Origin: Mangifera indica
Taxonomy: Eukaryota > Streptophyta > Magnoliopsida > Sapindales > Anacardiaceae
Assembly (NCBI RefSeq): GCF_011075055.1
Contig: NC_058140.1
Location: 12,088,668-12,152,667 of the forward strand
DNA length: 64,000 nt
Direction: 5' to 3'
Shown one piece after another: positions 34,270 to 47,200 of this stretch. The notes under the pieces were generated by a model. It saw only the letters and a program-made list of their open reading frames with translations, searched no databases and had not been told where the DNA came from. Within the stretch, counting starts at the first letter, position 1. Every line of letters starts with the position of its first letter. The translations under genes and the position numbers were made by a program.

Positions 34270-36819
34270 TTAAGGCAGTCGATTCACATATCCTGTCCTT
34301 TCCATGATTCGAAAAGCAGTTACTTTCAGCACAAAATCCTTCACCCTAAGCACCTCAAAGACACAAACATCTCCTTCCCCTAAATTATTTTCCAAGGTAA
34401 ATTCATACCAGCCTTGACTGAACTTAGCTCTGCCTCCTTTATATAGACATCGAACAGGCCACTGCTTCCCATCGGGCATCTGTAACTTGATGAATCCTGA
34501 AATTCCGTTTAGATGTTTCTCAGCAAAGCAGGATGGAAGATACTGCACAAGCAAAGGAAGTAAACACATTTTAAGAATATTCTGATATTAAATTGGAAAG
34601 ACACTATAGCATGTGAAAATTAATAGCTGACCATAATACACCCCCTGTATAAGTAAGATGGTCGCAGGACGACCCTGCAGAAAGGATTGGTTGGCTCAAA
34701 AGATTTGGCAGCATTGATCACCTTTTCTCTGTCCTCAGCTGTCGCCATTCTCTTTCTTGCTGAAGCACTTTCATAAAATGTAAAGCGCATTCGTCCTTCA
34801 TGTTCAACTTGAAGTAATAAATCCTGATTATCTGCACTTTGAGGGTTCCAATGAGAAAGAAAGAAATTTGCAGAGATAAAAGAAAGAATTGAGCTGTCGC
34901 CATTCTCTTTCTTGCTGAAGCACTTTCATAAAATGTAAAGCGCATTCGTCCTTCATGTTCAACTTGAACTAATAAATCCTGATTATCTGCACTTTGAGGG
35001 TTCCAATGAGAAAGAAAGAAATTTGCAGAGATAAAAGAAAGAATTGAGGAGAAATCAGGAATCATCAGGATAATCAAGATAATCAGGAAATATAAATAAC
35101 TGACTGGCTTAATATTTTCTCTCACCCTTGTATTTGGAAACTCCCGTTTTGTGTTCATCCTCCCCATAGTGTTTAGATTTCTCAAATTCAGTCCTACCAG
35201 TCTTGTCCATGTCTTTATCTACTAGACATGGCGCAAAATACTCAATACTTTTACTCTGTTGCCCTTTGCAGTGCAGAGATCTTCTTGAATAGTACTTTGC
35301 AGTTAAGTTCAATTCGGGTTCCTTCGATTCACTCATCACCTCCATCTCTTCCATTTTATGCCTCTTTATTTGATCCACTTCAATTTGTTTTTCCTGATTC
35401 ACCCTGGAAACAGAGGACATTTCCTGATATGGTGGTCTACTTGTACATCCACGAAAAACTTTGCATCCTAAAGGAGTTAAAAACGGATTTAGAGTTGCGG
35501 AGTCCTGGGTTGCCACTTCATCTTGGTGTATTGAATTCTTTTTCTCATTGCTTGCATCTTTACCATTACATGCATAGTTAACCTCACAGGCAGACATATC
35601 AAATATACGAACACTAAAATCTGAATTCTTTCTATATTTGAAAACCAAGAAGTATCCAGCACAGATTGAATGATATTCCATAAAATCCTGCAAGCCCTCA
35701 CGTAGCCAAATCTTTTGCCCATCTTTTATCAAACCCACTTTCCAGGCACGACCATTAGGCACTGTGAGTGTAGCAACTGTAGAAAGTTCATCTCCAAATT
35801 TTCTCACAAACATTTCCGGAATCTTCTGCATTTATGCAAATAATTTTGGATGATATATATACTAGGAAACATCTGTAAGACAATCTAATACATGTTTCCA
35901 ATGACACTGCAGTCACAAATTTAGCGAGCGTAGATCAATTTTACAAAGACAAGAAGATTGGTATAAGAAAGTTTGGTCATTAAACAAAGGAAAGTAAACC
36001 ATTTAGCTAGATTTCCTCATTAAACTTAACAAGCTCATGCAATTTATCACATTTAAGATTTACAGAGAGCAAGTGACCCACATGGTTAAGATTGAAGTAA
36101 TTCTCCTTTCCCACGATTGTTTCACAAAACTTAATATGGAATTGACAAACACAGAGATGAGTCTAGCAAGTAATATCAAGCATGAAACTGAAAATTTTGC
36201 TTACGATAATGCATTAATTTATTAATGGCATCTGAAAAACCTTTCAAGTACTAAGTCACAGAAATTTGATCAGACGCTCAAATGAAGCCTTAGACATATT
36301 GAACAACATTCTCTGGAATGACATAAATAAACAGAATCCGCAATATCATAGCATATGAACATAAAAAATTAATGCCTATATTACATGAATACTGAACGTT
36401 CTCAGTACCCAAAACATTAACCAGAAAATCATCAAAATAAATAAACTTGGAGCTTTCATGTAGAGGATGTTACATGTAGAATAGAACAATGGAATGCTTT
36501 AATCAATACCAGCTTTACATTTTTAAAGGCATAAAAAGACGTTATTTGCTTATTTTTCTCTTTCAAAGCTAGGTAGCTCTTCTCATGCAAAATCAATGCT
36601 GCATTACTTATATGTTATGTTGGCTAGCCAAGAAACTTCAAGAAATGAAAATGCATGTATGCGTTTATGTAGCTTAAAAAAGGGAAAAAAAGTCTTTTTT
36701 TCTTGTTTTAACTAAACATCTCAGCAGAGCAAGGAATAGAAGTTAGGACTTACCAGTTTCTTGTCTTCAAGGGAGGAGGCGAGGATAACCTTGAAGAAAC
36801 GTGAAGGTGTCACCGCCAT
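34270..36819 (-). CDS. Mosaic VRN1-like B3-domain protein, 412 aa (cluster copy 4)
   Basis: Exons: 36754-36819, 35126-35825, 34632-34831, 34270-34542; phases agree. The first B3 domain (about residues 5-105; [26 protein letters not shown]) and the long linker match the gene at 28151-30677. From exon 3 on ([55 protein letters not shown], ending GYVNRLP) it matches the VRN1-type gene at 42494-45000 almost residue for residue. So the gene is a chimera of two paralogues. The NLS exon of the VRN1-type gene is absent. A 155-bp tandem duplication copies the exon 3 acceptor; only the acceptor at 34832-34833 keeps the full frame. TATA-like ATTTATATAG (plus strand) at 36861-36870. Confidence 0.85.
34738..35047. 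repeat. 155-bp tandem duplication spanning an intron-exon border
   Basis: Two copies, about 34738-34892 and 34893-35047, nearly identical. Each contains intron 2 sequence, the CAG acceptor and the first part of exon 3 (DNQDLL(V/L)QVEHEG to RKRMATA). Splicing to the outer acceptor (34987-34988) would run through the second copy out of frame to a stop at 34718. Confidence 0.9.
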
Positions 36820-37541
36820 ATTACATGCAAAGACATTTGGCTTTCATTTAGGCCTGAGCTATTTATATAGTTAATTGGCAATAACAGATGACTGCTATTA
36901 CAGGCTTTAGGCTTTCTGCTTCTCAGACTCTATCTCTGCTGCCGTGATGCCCTTATTTTCACATTAATCAAGAAAACACGCTGACAGTTATAATTTCAAT
37001 GCTGTATCAGATTGGACTTTAATGCCATCCTGGAAGTTGAAAAGTTTAACATTAAATCATTGTAGACAATATTGAAGCTAAAATGAAGACCCCAAATATC
37101 TATAAATCCAACTATATATATTTTTTTTCAAATATGGAATTTTGGGTTAAGAATATGGTCGTTCAAAACTGCAACGTAATTCCAAACCAAACTCATTTAT
37201 GGAGTTATATAACATATATTTGAAATGGGAAGACTCAGTTCTACTTCCAACACCGCTTCACTGCCCAATTTTTTGAAACCAGGCATAACTCTTAGTTTTT
37301 GGTTATTGGGTCTGTTAGTTTTTTTACAAATGTCATAAATTGAAATCAATGAACTTCTCAATGCTGTTGTTTATTAAGCCCTAGTAAAAAAAGAAATAGA
37401 AGCTATTCTACATCTGAAATATCCTATAAACTTACAATTGTATTTATGTATTGAAGCCTTTTACAAAAATCATATTAATAGCAAAAACTGAAAATAAGAA
37501 AAGCAACAGATAACTCAAGCTATCAACTCACAACATTTTAA
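36820..37541. other. Upstream region of B3 copy 4 / 3' flank of copy 5
   Basis: Non-coding. It aligns along nearly its whole length with 30678-32098 upstream of copy 3, except for the 700-bp insertion there. Confidence 0.7.
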
Positions 37542-39078
37542 TCATGTTAACTCCATAGCTGCATTAAATACTGAAACTTTTAAAGTAAGGTGGTTTTTCT
37601 TTCTGATCATAGGCTCAAAGATGCAGATATCTCCTCCCTTCAAGCCACAGTCTTTTAGAAATCCAGTCCATCCTTTGGTTAAACGAAAACCTCCAGTATT
37701 GAGCTTCTGGATTTGGACAAGCCACTCTTTTTCATCAGAAATTTGAAATATGATATGTCTGGCTTTGCTACTTATGTACTTGTTAGCAAATTTGATCGGC
37801 AGATGCTGCACAAAGAAAAAGGAATTGAATTCAAGAAGACAAGCAAAGGCTGTATGAGAGGATTCACAACTACTTTCTATTTAAAAGCTTACAATCTGTT
37901 CGCGTAGACAATGCTGTTGAAAAATAAACATGACCGAAGGCTTTCTTGGCTTGAAAAATCTGGCGATATCAATTGCTCTCTTTCTTTGTTTTATCGAAGG
38001 AAGTCTATGTTTATCAGCAATGTAGATTCCCATTTCTTCAAGTGAAGAGAAAAAGTCATACATTTCTTCCATTTTAAATTTATTTTTTGGTGGCCCAACC
38101 TTTGAGTTCTTCACATTGCTTTGTGGCTTAATTTTAATTTCAGCCTGCTCATCATTTACAGCTTCTTGAGCATTATATGGATACTGAATCTCGCAAGCAG
38201 TCTTATCAAAGATAAGGACCTGGAAAGTTGAATTCTTTGCATATTTGAAAACCAAGAAGTATCCAATACTGATTGAATAATATTGAACAAAGTCGTGCCA
38301 ACTCTCCTGAAACCAAATATTTTCCCCATCAATTGTCAACCCCACTTGCCAAACATGACCATTAGGAACACCGAGCTTTGCAACTGCAGAAAGTTCATCT
38401 CTAAACCTATTGACAAAGCTTTCAGGAATCCTCTGCAGAAATACACAGATGTTAGATGATATATATAAAAATTAAGAGAAAATTAATCAAACATGTACTT
38501 CCATGACAAGACAAACCCCTGTACCAATGATATGATTTTGCAATAAAAAAGATATGACCAAACCAATGTAACATAAATCAGATTTGGGAAATATATGTCA
38601 GTAAATACTACAAAAAATATGAAGCTTAATGACGATGAAATTAAAAGAGGTTGGCTGTGAAGCAAAAGCAAGCATTGCAAACCCAGCTAGATTTCATAAC
38701 TACTCTTAAACCCACATGCTGAACTCCAACCCAACTGAATTTAAAATGCAGCAAGACCAAAATTTCTTAACGATTTAAGCGACTCTGAAATCTTACAAGT
38801 AGAAGAGAGACAGAAACTCTTTGCCTCTATCTACAACACAGTTTTCTAAAATAAAAACAATATAATATGGATAAACGGATACGAGCATATTTATATGAAA
38901 ACTAATCAGCAGAAAAAAGTAATCCATGGGGAGGAAAGAATAATGAAACTAAGTTTCTGTGAATTACCAGCTTCTTCTCTGCCAGGGTAGTGGGAAGGAT
39001 AACCTTGAAAAAGTGTAATGGTGGCTCCACCAAAGAATTTGGTGTTATTGGACGTACTTTTCTTCCTGTACAAGGCAT
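37542..39078 (-). CDS. VRN1-like B3-domain protein, 304 aa (cluster copy 5)
   Basis: Exons: 38968-39078, 37893-38432, 37542-37805; phase 0 at both joints. Unlike its neighbours it has three exons, because the linker is short and lies in the same exon as the first B3 domain. It also has a 15-residue N-terminal extension (MPCTGRKVRPITPNS) before the common LHFFKVILPTTL start. First B3 domain about 20-120 ([27 protein letters not shown]). The middle has KKNKFKMEEMYDFF-like sequence and KQRKRAIDIARFFKPRKPS. Second B3 domain about 195-300 (HLPIKFANKYIS; GGDICIFEP). No lesions seen. Probable nuclear DNA-binding protein. Confidence 0.86.
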
Positions 39079-39346
39079 TGCTCGGTTAGTTGAAAATTAT
39101 GGCGACTCTTTAATATGCAACGACTGGGAGAACTAGGGTTTTCCAACTGTGATTATCTATTTTCATCATCCCTTATACGATCTTTAACTCCAATTCCTTA
39201 CACAATCTTGAATTCCTAATGGATATAAATAATATTTATTAATAAATATCTTTTATATCTTTAAATAGGGAGTAACTAATTCTAATTTATCTAAATAAAT
39301 TAGTTCTATTAAAAAATAGTATAGACTTTGGTTTCCTACAAAATCG

Positions 39347-40325
39347 GAGTGATCAACATTTTCCCAACTAAGATTTCTTCCGAAACACTCTTCACCCTTT
39401 GAATATATAAATCATATTTTTACAGCCCAAATTTAATTTTGTTAATGGAAAATTGAAGGCAAGAGGGAAAAATATCAATACTTTCATATAATATCCAATA
39501 TATATATATATATATATATATACACAAAATGATATAGACGAAGGCGACATATCTTTCCAATATATTTTTCTCATCATCACCACCTCCCTTCTCATCTTTG
39601 ACACCGCCATTGCCACCACCTCAATACTCTCACCTTCTGCACCACTTCTCATCTGTTGCCTTCGCCACCGTCGTCACCTCTTATTTCCTCAGTCACCTCT
39701 TCTCTCACCTTCCCATCTAAGTAACACACACAGAAACCAAACTACAGTATGCACCACCACAACCCTCATAGCCTCCCTCTAATTTTTGAATCTCCTTACC
39801 ATCGCGTCTGACACCACCTTGCCCATTAGTTGTAAAAACCAATTCCCCAATCCAAATATCACTGTAATCATTTTGATCACTTGAAAATTCAAACAACTAT
39901 CATAAAACTATTTTGCTATGTCATTATCAATCAACTCTATGGAGGAGCCAACTGGCCAAAATAGACAAGAGGAGAGCATCATGAATTTTACTTTGTGGCA
40001 ATACTAATTTGGAGCAAGATATTTCGAGGTAAGGACAGTGGCAAGGGCATTGTTACATGACTTGAATAATTGGTGAAAAATATCAACTACTAAAAGACTT
40101 GCACTACAACCCATGTTGGATAAACTGAACACCTTAAGATAATCACTCATCTCGTATTGATTCATCACTCGGGATAAGGGAGAGAGAGCAGTGACAAGAT
40201 CAAAATGAGTGAAGGTGGCTTCAATGATGTGGCAAAGGGGTGGGTTAAAGTAAGAGAGAGTGGCATCAAAAAGCTTGTTGTCAAGAGAAATGGTGGTGAT
40301 GGCGACAAAACTAACCCAATTCTAG
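39347..40325. mobile_element. Pack-MULE-like element, copy B, truncated
   Basis: It begins GAGTGATCAACATTTT like copy A (32099) and is collinear with it, including the captured KCS fragment, up to about 40325, where similarity stops before the second terminal repeat. A (TA)n run sits at about 39499-39522. It lacks the hAT insertion found in copy A. Confidence 0.75.
40004..40321 (-). pseudogene. Captured KCS3-like synthase fragment (copy B)
   Basis: An uninterrupted minus-strand frame of 105 codons contains MNQYEMSDYLKVFSLSNMG followed by CSASLLVVDIF, then FKSCNNALATVLTSKYLAPN and a TAG where the family has Trp (NWY). The MGCSA motif carries the active-site cysteine of 3-ketoacyl-CoA synthases, and the wording is closest to KCS3-type proteins. 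There is no ATG-led full gene; it is a transported fragment, better preserved than copy A. Confidence 0.75.
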
Positions 40326-42493
40326 AGACGATATTTAGCAGGAGACTCATTTCCAGTTCGGGTTCCTGAAATTTTTGTTACATAATGAAATAAATTATAA
40401 ACTCATACATATTGAGTTTAATTTTGTTGAAATTTTACATAGACATAGATTTATTATGGTTTAAGTTTGATTAATATAAAAATCAGGTAAATCTATAGTC
40501 CAAAATTAGCTTTTCATGGGCACTAAGTTAAAGGTCCATTACACTAAGTATGATTAGTTAATTTGGGTTATAAAGTATGATCATTATTGGGCTTTTATTG
40601 GAAGACTTATTAAACTTATTATAAATAAAGTTAGATTCTTTCTCAAAACACAAAACGGAAAGAGTTAATGAATGAGTAAAAAGAAGAATAACAAAATTAT
40701 TAATATTTAATATAAATGCTAATTTAACAATATATATATTAGTTGTTTAAATATTTATCACTTAAATCTTAAAAAAAAATTAAGCCTCTAAATAATTTTA
40801 AAATTTGTTACTGACACCCTTAAACTTCAAAATTTTTTGATCAATGACAAGGAAACAATCAAATCGACCATAGTAATAGGGAATCTTTGTCGGCAAAGAT
40901 GAAGAAGATGTTGTAACCGTGAGAACAACGAGCAAGGCACACACAATCACTAATAACAACAAATCTAATCAACTTTTTAATTTAAAAAAATTGAGAAAAA
41001 ACATTATTGCTATTGACAATGAGAAAGATCTGATTAATAAAATACCAATATAACTTTAGAAAATTGATTTAGGCGAGATTAGGAAGAGATGACCAGTGAC
41101 AAGGAGGAGCATGATGCGAAGGGAAGAAAAAGGTGAGAAAAAGGAGAAAATAAAAATATTAAAAGAGAAAAGGAAAAACAGAAAAACAAGGGAAAAAGAA
41201 TAATAAGACAAATGAATACAAAAAGAATAATGAGGAAAAAGAGAAAATAAAATCTATGTCCTTTCTATCTTTTTACTTAACAGAATTTATTACTTTTAAC
41301 TTAACTGAATTCATCACTGGAAGTAGAAAAAGGATGAAAACATATAGTAATTGTTATTTCATCAAACCTTGGGTATACCTATTCAGCCATACTATGCCGG
41401 AAACATCCGGGTTCGGTTGCTTGGGCAGTAAATACTATATACTCCATGATAGTTTGAGAGTTCCAGGGCTCCATTATGATTTCTTTTTGATGGCCAATAG
41501 TAAAAATCAATAAAAATATGCTTTTGAAAACTGGGAAATATTTAGGAATCAGTTTTAAATGAAATGCCTGCTTATCATTTTAAAGATTTAAAAAAATGGA
41601 ATTTTTCTACATAATGTTTTCTTCTATATGTGGATAAAAAAATTCATCGTAATCCTGAAAACCATGTTTTTCCTTATTTTATAATTACACAAATTAATTT
41701 TCGAGTAATGTTATGTGTATCCACTTTTGATATACAATTTATATATATAGATAATGTATCATTATGTAATTAGGTGTATTTTTTTTTTAATTTAAAATCA
41801 CCTAATCACATGATGTCAAAATTGTGTGCTAAAAGTAAATACGCATAGTTTTATCAATCATAATCCGATCTCCATTCACTGTTTATGATAATTAGTAACT
41901 GTCTATTTTACTTCCAACTATCTTGCAGATAACTGAGGTTTCAATCATTCTGGCACACAATTAAACTGGCATGTGCCCTGAAAACCTCAGCAGATCTGGT
42001 ATGGCTATTTTTCCACTGGAAGTTTATTAATATCTTTCAAACTTCAATCCTCCGAAGGTACACGTTCAACAAACAAAATTGACATCAAACTTGATCAACA
42101 GACACAGCTTTTAGATTCAAGCAAACTCTAAAGTAACATCATTGTAGAAAGCATGCAGGAAAATGATGCCTTCATGAAACTAGCTAGACCGCAGCGACAA
42201 ACAGAAACTTCAAACTTAACAGGATAAGAATTATATTGGGATTGAGATCCTTTGTTCAGTTCAGATGAATGTCAACTTGATTGGACAGTCTATATACAAC
42301 ACATATCCAGCCACAAAAGCTTTGTATAGAAACCCCGAAAAACTAGCAAAAGCTCCAGTCAGTTGTGCACACAAGTTTATGGACACATTATGACAGATCA
42401 GAAACATTCACTTGAAAAAGATGGGTTACGTGACAGGCTTATAAACAAGCAAAAAAAGAAATCCATTATCATATGGGTTCAACTAAGAGAAAC
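40326..42493. other. AT-rich intergenic DNA with one MITE-like copy
   Basis: No gene supported. Bases about 42350-42490 align with 34170-34270 (3' flank of B3 copy 4), as expected from shared 3' gene halves. A MITE-like segment lies at about 41703-41860 (separate entry). Confidence 0.45.
41703..41860. repeat. AT-rich MITE-like element
   Basis: About 158 bases, from TAATGTTATGTGTATCC to TACGCATAGTTTTATC, with roughly inverted ends and internal ATTAGGTGTATT / ATCACCTAATCACATGATG. Similar copies lie at about 46822-46990, 47033-47200 and 56787-56955. No coding content. Confidence 0.5.
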
Positions 42494-45000
42494 TTACTGG
42501 GTCAGTCGATTCACATATCCTGTAATTTCCATGATGCGAAATACAGTTACTTTCAGCACAAATTCCCTCACCCTAAGCACCTCAAAGACACAAACATCTC
42601 CTTCCCCCAAATTATTCTCCAGGGTAAATTCATACCAGCCTTGACTGAACTTTGCTCTGCCTCCTTTATATAGACATCGAACAGGCCATTGCTTCCCATC
42701 AGACATCTGTAACTTAATGAATCCTGAAATCCCATTTAGATGTTTCTCGGCAAAGCAGGATGGAAGATACTGCAGAAGCAAGAAAGTAAGCACATTTTTA
42801 AGAATATTATGGTATGAAATTGGAAAGACATATACAGCACGTGAAATTTATTAGCTGACCATAATACACCCCCTATATAAGTAAGATGGTCGCAGGACGA
42901 CCCTGCAGAAAGGATTGGTTGGCTCAAAAGATTTGGCAGCATTGATCGCCTTTTCTCTTTCCTCAGCTGTCGCCGTTCTCTTTCTTGCTGAAGCACTTTC
43001 ATAAAATCTAAAGCGCATTTCTCCTTCATGTTCAGCTTGAACTGATGAATCCTGACTATCTGCACTTTGAGGGTTCCAATGAGAAATTTGATCATTATGA
43101 CACAACACTATTACAGAACAATCTATGTTCAAACGTCTTACAGGGATCGATCTTCCGCTTTTTTCGCCCAGCTTTTTTAAGCCTTTCTAGTTCTCCATCT
43201 GGGGAATACAATGTCACTGCATTTAAATAAATTTCTTAAGATCAACAGCATTAGACTGAATACTTAAATCCCTTGTAAATTAATTTTCAGCTTATGAAAT
43301 TTCAGAACCTTTTGATTGATGTAAGTTTACTTCACCAGCATAATTTATGTCGTTCTTGTATTTGGAACTAGCAAGCAAATTCTGAGGTGCTGGAGAATTG
43401 AAAGTTTCATTCAGTGTTGAATGATCTACAAATTCTGAGTCATCATCTTCCATTTCTTCAAATATACGATAGTGTTTGCTATGATAAGTCACTTCGGCTC
43501 TACTGTAAGGATTTGAATGATAATTAATCTCAGAAGGCGGCAAATTATATATGTGAACATTGAAGGATGAATGTCCTTCATATCTGAAGACCAAAAAGTA
43601 CCCAATACATATAGAGTAACGTTCCATAAATTCTCGCCAGCCGTCATTAAACCAAATTTTGTTGTCAACTCTTTTTAATCCTACACGCGAAACATTACCA
43701 TTAGGAACAATAAGTGTAGCAGCTACGGAAAGCTCATCTTTGAACTTCTTGACAAAGTTTTCTGGAATCCTCTGCAGGAAAGCAGATTAAGTTAGACTGC
43801 ATTTATGTCAAAGTATCAAAATCAGAGCATGACAAACCCCCTAATATAAAATTTAAGATGAAGCTTCATATATTGCATCAATGGGATATTTTGACGCAAT
43901 ATATGTCCAGCCAGTCACTTAATTGTCAGAAATCCATATCTCCTACGTGTTTGCCAAGTTTTATCTTGGAGACTACTTTTAGACTACTCTCTTGGTAGAA
44001 TTACCCGAGTTAGTGACCCCAAGAGGATTTAAACAGTAACTCATGGTTGAAACTAATTTATTTGAAAAAAAAAAAAATTCTATAGTAAAACAAAAGGATG
44101 CCCAAATTCAGATCTATGGACCATATTTTGTGCAAATATAAATAATAAGATTTTTAGGGGAAAATATGTCAAGATAGATTTTCTCTTATATACAAAGGGG
44201 ATAAGAAAAAAACAAAGAAAGACCATAGAGATTCATCACTACACAGTTAGCTTTAATTCGCTTTCCACATTTTCTGAAAAGAATCCCAGTGCAGACAAGG
44301 ATCAAGGTAACTAAGAACTCAACATCCAAAAGATCTTTAAAATTCTATTCTTCCTCATTTCCTAGTTTCCCCACTAACCAAACCGATTTCTCACTTCCTA
44401 TCAAACTCATATAGTCCTCTTAAAACTATAAAATAAAAAAATAAGATACCCTCTTCTCCTTTACCCACTTTATCAGCCAGCCAAACCAATTCCTAGCAAA
44501 AGCAGGTTATCAAATTGTTCAATTAACTCTCTTCATTTCCTCCATGCCCAGTCTAGTCTTTAGGTTCTTAAAACCATGCAATCAACTAACCCCCTAACAC
44601 CACTATCTACACAAACTTAGTTTAATTACTCTTTGAACCACAAAAACAATTCTGGATTATTCTAGAATCCCATAAACGCTTTCTTTACTCAATCTCACCG
44701 AGTAATCAAAGTTTCAATTTTTACTTGATCAATTTCTTATTTGCATTAGGGGTTTTCAACTTTACCTCATCAACACGCATATCAAGCTCCAAAGTGAAAT
44801 CAACCAAACAAAACATCAACATACCCAGAAACAGAAAACCCATAAAAGAACAAAATTCATAGGCCGTTCGATATTCTCTAGCCAAATTTTCTCAAAATAA
44901 CGAAGATAAAACGAGCAAACAAACAAGCAACATGGTTTACCAGCTTCCTTTCTCTAAAGGTGGAGGAGAGAATAAGCTTGTGAAAAGAAGGGCGTGGCAT
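42494..45000 (-). CDS. VRN1: VRN1-type B3 transcription factor, 357 aa (cluster copy 6)
   Basis: VRN1 is a nuclear B3 protein that binds DNA broadly and helps keep FLC silenced after cold in Arabidopsis; whether that role holds here is unknown. Exons: 44941-45000, 43309-43771, 43142-43216, 42860-43059, 42494-42769; all phases agree. First B3 domain about residues 5-100 ([54 protein letters not shown]). The small exon 3 carries a nuclear localisation signal ([20 protein letters not shown], about 178-197). Then [18 protein letters not shown], and the second B3 domain about 245-350 ([53 protein letters not shown]). Domain order, NLS and length match Arabidopsis VRN1 (341 aa). Best orthologue candidate in the cluster. 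Confidence 0.93.
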
Positions 45001-46821
45001 TTGTGAAAACAGTCAGAAGAGGATATAGTATTTATATGTATCTGAGCTTTCAGTTCTAATTCTTCTCTTCTTCTTCGGTCTCTCTATGTTGTCTTCTTCT
45101 TCTCCTTCACTGCTTCTAGTCAAACTCTGTGCTTTCAAACCTTATAAGGCACAACTTGACCTAAAGGTAATGCTAAACCAGTTCAGCGCACTCGTCCAAC
45201 TCACGCCCGGAACTCTAGGTCTACTCGCCTGGCAACTCTGGTGCCCCACTCCCACTCTTTTAAACCCCAGCAATCAGTGCTTTGAATTGATTGGCCTTTC
45301 TGCAATTAAAATTTTATTTATTTTTTTGGAATTATTTATTTTTCTATTTTATTTCTTCATAATTAATTAATCTCTAATTTCCCTTTTTTTATTTATTTCA
45401 ACCTAAGAAAATAATAATAATCAAAAGAATTATGACTCACATGCCATTATTTTTTATTTTTTAAAAACGGAAATTTTAGTTTTAAATTCATGTTTACAAT
45501 GTGAAATTGAAGGATTTTGGATAAAAAAACAAATTAAATTAATTTTTATTTTTGTTTTTTTCTTAAATTTTTAAATAAATAATTGAAATGTGCCTTTTTC
45601 TAATTTCTTAAAGAAGATACTTAAAGAGAGAATTTTTTAGTTGAGTCAAAGAAGACTAGAATAAGACCACTAAACATCAATTCTCAATCACAGATTCCCA
45701 TTATTCCAATTATTCTGTAACCTTTTTTTGACACGTGTCTAATTGGGGTGACTGGGAGACCTTATTAATAAATAATAATTATTATTACACTCAGAGATTA
45801 TTTTTAATCTAAATTTTAAATCAATGCCTGAAATATATTTGTAATAATTTAAAATTTAAAATATTTATATATTTTTAAATTTTTATTAAAATTACTCTAA
45901 TTCTAATAATAATATTAAAAAATATATAATTTTATCTTATTTATTCTTTAGATTTTGAAAATTAATATTTTACTTTAAGTTTTAACTTCGAAAAATGATT
46001 TTTTGTTCTCTAAATCCTAAGTTTTTTTTTCATCTCTCTTGCCAGTGGTAACAACCAATTTTTCAACTTAAACTCAGCTATCGAAAACTTCATCTCAAAC
46101 TTGGGGACTATAAACATAATACTTCGAAGGACGATACTCATCGTCCTTATAAAAGTTTTAACTTGATTTCAAAAGAGGGACGTCATTCGCTAAAAGAAAT
46201 AGTAGAATTTTAGGATATCAAATCTTACGGGGGGAAAAGTAAATATTTTAAACTATAATCCTGACAAAAATTATTGATTTTTCTAGCTAAAAGAGAAAAT
46301 GATATATAATTTTAATTATTTTAATATTATTAATAAAATAACAAATTTATATTTAATTCTAACAAAAAAAATTCTTATATAGATATATAGTAATAAACTA
46401 AATTTTGAATAAATATTTAAATTTTTTAATTATCACGAATATATAACTGTCTTTTTATTAGAATTTGGGTGAATCTTTTGTCCTAATTATTATAATGTTT
46501 ATTTCATAATTTATGATAAATGAGGACATTTCCATTTCCTCTTATTATTGCACTTTTATTCAATAATTTTTTTTTTTTTTTACGTTTTCATTTTCATAAT
46601 AATTACCCTAAGACCAGCCACCCATATATGGGTGGGAAGTGGTTGACGAGATTTGTTGAGAAGTGTACTAAAATAATATTTAAATAATAAAATATTTTTA
46701 TATTTATTCCCTAATATTATTAATATAATAAATAATAAATTTTGAAAATCAAAAGGAAGAATATAATTTTATCTCTCTAGTTTGTGTTAAAATCAATAAT
46801 TTGATATTTTTGATAAATTAT
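45001..46821. other. AT-rich intergenic DNA
   Basis: Upstream region of the VRN1-type gene, then very AT-rich DNA with no supported gene. A TTTATAT (TATA-like on the minus strand) lies at about 45031-45037. The 94-codon plus-strand frame at 45086-45370 has no recognisable features. Confidence 0.4.
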
Positions 46822-47200
46822 ATCAGAGCAATTACATGTGCACATATCTTTGATACCTAACTGATGTATATAAATGATATATTATTATATGATTAAGTGT
46901 TACTTTATTTTTAATTGAAAATCACTAAATTATATGATAACACATTATCTGTGTATCTAAATTATATAATATATATATATATATAGTTTTATTGATTATA
47001 TTATACCCATTGTACATATTGATTATGATAAAACTATACGTATATAATTTTTTGTATATAATTTAGATACACAGACAATATATTATCATCTGATTAGATG
47101 ATTTTGAATTAAAGATAAAATAATACCTAATTATACGATAACATATTATTTATATATTCAAATTATATAAAAAAAATGTATATATAATATTACCCGACTA
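46822..47200. repeat. Two AT-rich MITE-like copies side by side
   Basis: Two related segments, about 46822-46990 and 47033-47200, share TATCTGTGTATCTAAATTATA / TAGATACACAGACAATATATT blocks in inverted order and resemble 41703-41860. The second is repeated at 56787-56955 as part of the larger duplicated block. Confidence 0.5.

Noticed and set aside
35228..35581. 117-codon plus-strand frame
   Set aside because: It is antisense to exon 2 of the mosaic B3 gene, whose frame has full splice and homology support.
45086..45370. 94-codon plus-strand frame upstream of the VRN1-type gene
   Set aside because: No domain, hydrophobic or targeting pattern I trust; it overlaps the divergent promoter region and ends in AT-rich low-complexity sequence.
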